A DNA stretch of 6,995 bases from an uncultured Lachnospiraceae bacterium (GTDB lineage Bacteria > Bacillota > Clostridia > Lachnospirales > Lachnospiraceae), in contig CAMWNY010000128.1 in NCBI GenBank assembly GCA_947175775.1, positions 1 through 6,995 of the forward strand. The letters run 5' to 3'. Below the pieces are notes generated by a model. The model was not told the DNA's origin and did not search any database. It saw only the letters and a program-made list of their open reading frames with translations. This document shows, piece by piece, positions 6,073 through 6,995 of this stretch. A program made the translations under genes and the position numbers. How positions within the stretch are numbered: position 1 is the first letter of the stretch; each line of letters opens with the position of its first letter.

Positions 6073-6090
6073 CAGCTTAAACTGTGTAAA
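6062..6090 (-). promoter_or_regulatory. Promoter of the 62-residue protein gene
   Basis: On the minus strand, TTTACA (6090-6085), a 17-base spacer and TATAAT (6067-6062) form a strong sigma-A-type promoter. Transcription would begin near 6055, giving a leader of about 45 bases before the ATG at 6010. Confidence 0.85.
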
Positions 6091-6161
6091 GCTTTCGATT
6101 TTCAAATTTCCGCTATTAAAATTATATACCCTATCCTGCATGGATTTACGCATTTTCATTC

Positions 6162-6497
6162 CTATCCTTTTTGTTCTTTAATATACGCAGCCGCCAACTC
6201 CGAAAAACTCTTATCCCCAATAACAAAATCCCTGATTTTCCTCCCCGCTAAATACTCCAATGCCTCCGCATCCTTATTTTCATGCAGCAGCACAATCACG
6301 TGTATCATTTCCTGCTGCCAACTGATATTCCGGTAATTACCTAAAAACGCACTTTCATCAAATCTCTGTGAAAATTCTTGAAGCCTTGCAAAATATTCGA
6401 CAAGTACGCCATAACCGGCTGGCAGATATAGTGCAGATATAGTTGGATAACGGCAAAATTCCTCTTGTATTTGTTGACATAATTTGGTATGATAAGC
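6162..6497 (-). pseudogene. N-terminally truncated remnant of an unknown protein gene
   Basis: A minus-strand frame stays open for 111 codons, from just after an in-frame TGA (6500-6498) to TAG (6164-6162). It reads like real protein: residues 1-20 contain AYHTKLCQQIQEEF, the middle has YGVLVEYFARLQEFSQRFDE and SWQQEMIHVIVLLHE, and the end has GRKIRDFVIGDKSFSELAAA. There is no ATG, GTG or TTG until residue 64, and no ribosome binding site, so the first part of the gene is missing. I cannot name the family; it looks soluble and mainly helical. The loss point coincides with the edge of the inverted repeat at 6500, suggesting a rearrangement there. Alternatively, the internal ATG (residue 64) could give a 48-residue product, which I think unlikely. 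Confidence 0.6.
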
Positions 6498-6499
6498 TC

Positions 6500-6558
6500 A
6501 ATACGCTAATTTATTTTTTTGAGTGCAAGTCGAGCCAAAAAATCAAAATTGGCGTATT
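6500..6558. repeat. Long imperfect inverted repeat beside the truncated gene
   Basis: The arms AATACGCTAATTT (6500-6512) and AAATTGGCGTATT (6546-6558) pair over 13 positions with one G-T wobble. Inside them T7 (6514-6520) can pair with A6 (6537-6542), so the whole 59 bases can fold into one long hairpin. On the plus strand TTGTTTTG follows, but no gene reads into it, so a terminator role is doubtful. It may be the footprint of a small element. Confidence 0.6.
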
Positions 6559-6571
6559 GTTTTGTGATTGT

Positions 6572-6602
6572 TTCACAATTTATTTGTAGCAGATTGTATT
6601 AT
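6572..6602 (+). promoter_or_regulatory. Candidate promoter of the secreted-protein gene
   Basis: TTCACA (6572-6577) and TATTAT (6597-6602) are 19 bases apart, a little long. They lie about 85 bases before the ATG at 6688. No better pair is seen in the spacer, which is otherwise A-rich and featureless. Confidence 0.35.
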
Positions 6603-6687
6603 GGAACAGGGGGGAGAACTGGAAAGAATACAAAAAAAGAATGCAGTAAGATAAAACAAAAATTTTGAGAAAACAGAGGGATTTTAT

Positions 6688-6995
6688 ATGAAGAAGAAAT
6701 TTTTATGTATGCTGTTATCGGCTGCAATGCTATTTACGACAGGTGATTTTTCCGCGCCGACTTTGGTACAGGCCGAAGAAACACAGGAAACTGTTGAGGA
6801 AACCGAAGAAGTGCAGGAGGAGAGTTCTGCAGGTTTTGAGAACACGACGGTGCAGTATGAGGCAACACAAGAAACGCAAGAAGATACTGTATCTAAGGAA
6901 TGTGAAGAAGTATCGGAACCGCAAGAACAGGAGCCGGAAAGCAAAAAGCCGCCTGAGGAGGAATCCGTACAGGAAACAGGAGCGGAAACGGAAAC
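6688..6995 (+). CDS. Secreted glutamate-rich protein, 5' part only
   Basis: The ATG at 6688 follows AGAGGG by 7 bases and opens a frame that runs off the window after 102 codons. The N-terminus is a signal peptide: MKKKF, a hydrophobic core LCMLLSAAMLFTT, and a likely cleavage after VQA (about residue 29), before EETQE. From there on the sequence is low complexity, dominated by Glu, Gln, Thr, Val and Pro, with recurring short patterns such as ETQE, EEVQEE and EPQEQEPE. Such linkers often follow the signal peptide of large cell-surface proteins in Clostridia and precede repeat or adhesion domains, but those would lie outside the window. The function cannot be stated. It is the only plus-strand gene here. 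Confidence 0.85.
   Translation, partial: MKKKFLCMLLSAAMLFTTGDFSAPTLVQAEETQETVEETEEVQEESSAGFENTTVQYEATQETQEDTVSKECEEVSEPQEQEPESKKPPEEESVQETGAETE

Noticed and set aside
6601..6654. A 17-codon leader peptide (ATG GAA CAG ...) before the secreted-protein gene
   Set aside because: The ATG overlaps the candidate -10 box, has no ribosome binding site, and nothing regulatory follows it.
6684..6944. An 86-codon minus-strand frame rich in Ser and Cys
   Set aside because: It is the antisense of the Glu-rich secreted protein; the Ser/Cys bias is what GAA/GAG-rich codons give on the other strand.

Overview
The window looks like a chromosomal accessory or intergenic-rich stretch from a low-to-moderate GC Clostridia, most likely Lachnospiraceae. 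The basis is strong GGAGG-type ribosome binding sites, TTGACA/TATAAT-type promoters, T-tailed intrinsic terminators, a BlaI/BlaR1-family pair, and a GC-rich structured repeat in AT-rich spacers. This assignment is inference; there is no rRNA or other marker gene. I found no tRNA, rRNA or CRISPR array.

Left block (about 50-2850, all minus strand). A three-gene operon reads leftward. First is a DUF4391-like protein (2113-2745), then a P-loop ATPase of the BrxC/BrxD (DUF2791) family (785-2056), then a HAD-superfamily phosphatase (109-765) whose start lies 19 bases past the ATPase stop. A good hairpin terminator closes it at 50-76. The first two genes resemble components of phage-defence or DNA-transaction cassettes, but no helicase, methylase, PglZ or TerB partner is present here, so this is either a reduced cassette or a stand-alone pair.

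Middle block (about 2923-5504, minus strand). A BlaI-type repressor (start re-set to 5371) and a BlaR1-type M56 membrane metalloprotease (start re-set to 4998) form an operon. Its promoter, TTGACA-17-TATTAT, is flanked by two near-identical 20-bp sites containing the palindrome ACTACAGTAGT, an autoregulation layout. The BlaR1-like protein has the zinc-protease core, but its extracytoplasmic part lacks a recognisable penicillin-binding domain and ends in an SH3-like domain, so it probably senses something other than a beta-lactam directly.

Right block (about 5516-6995). A GC-rich structured repeat (about 5551-5770) contains two homologous sub-units with compensatory base changes in a stem. Its last 52 bases recur with one mismatch at the left edge of the window. 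Next come a 62-residue unknown small protein with a clear promoter and terminator, an N-terminally truncated gene remnant (6162-6497) ending next to a long inverted repeat (6500-6558), and the start of a plus-strand gene for a secreted, glutamate-rich protein that runs off the window.

The two points most worth following are the repeat family, copies of which bracket both minus-strand operons, and the apparently self-contained BrxD-like/DUF4391/HAD operon.
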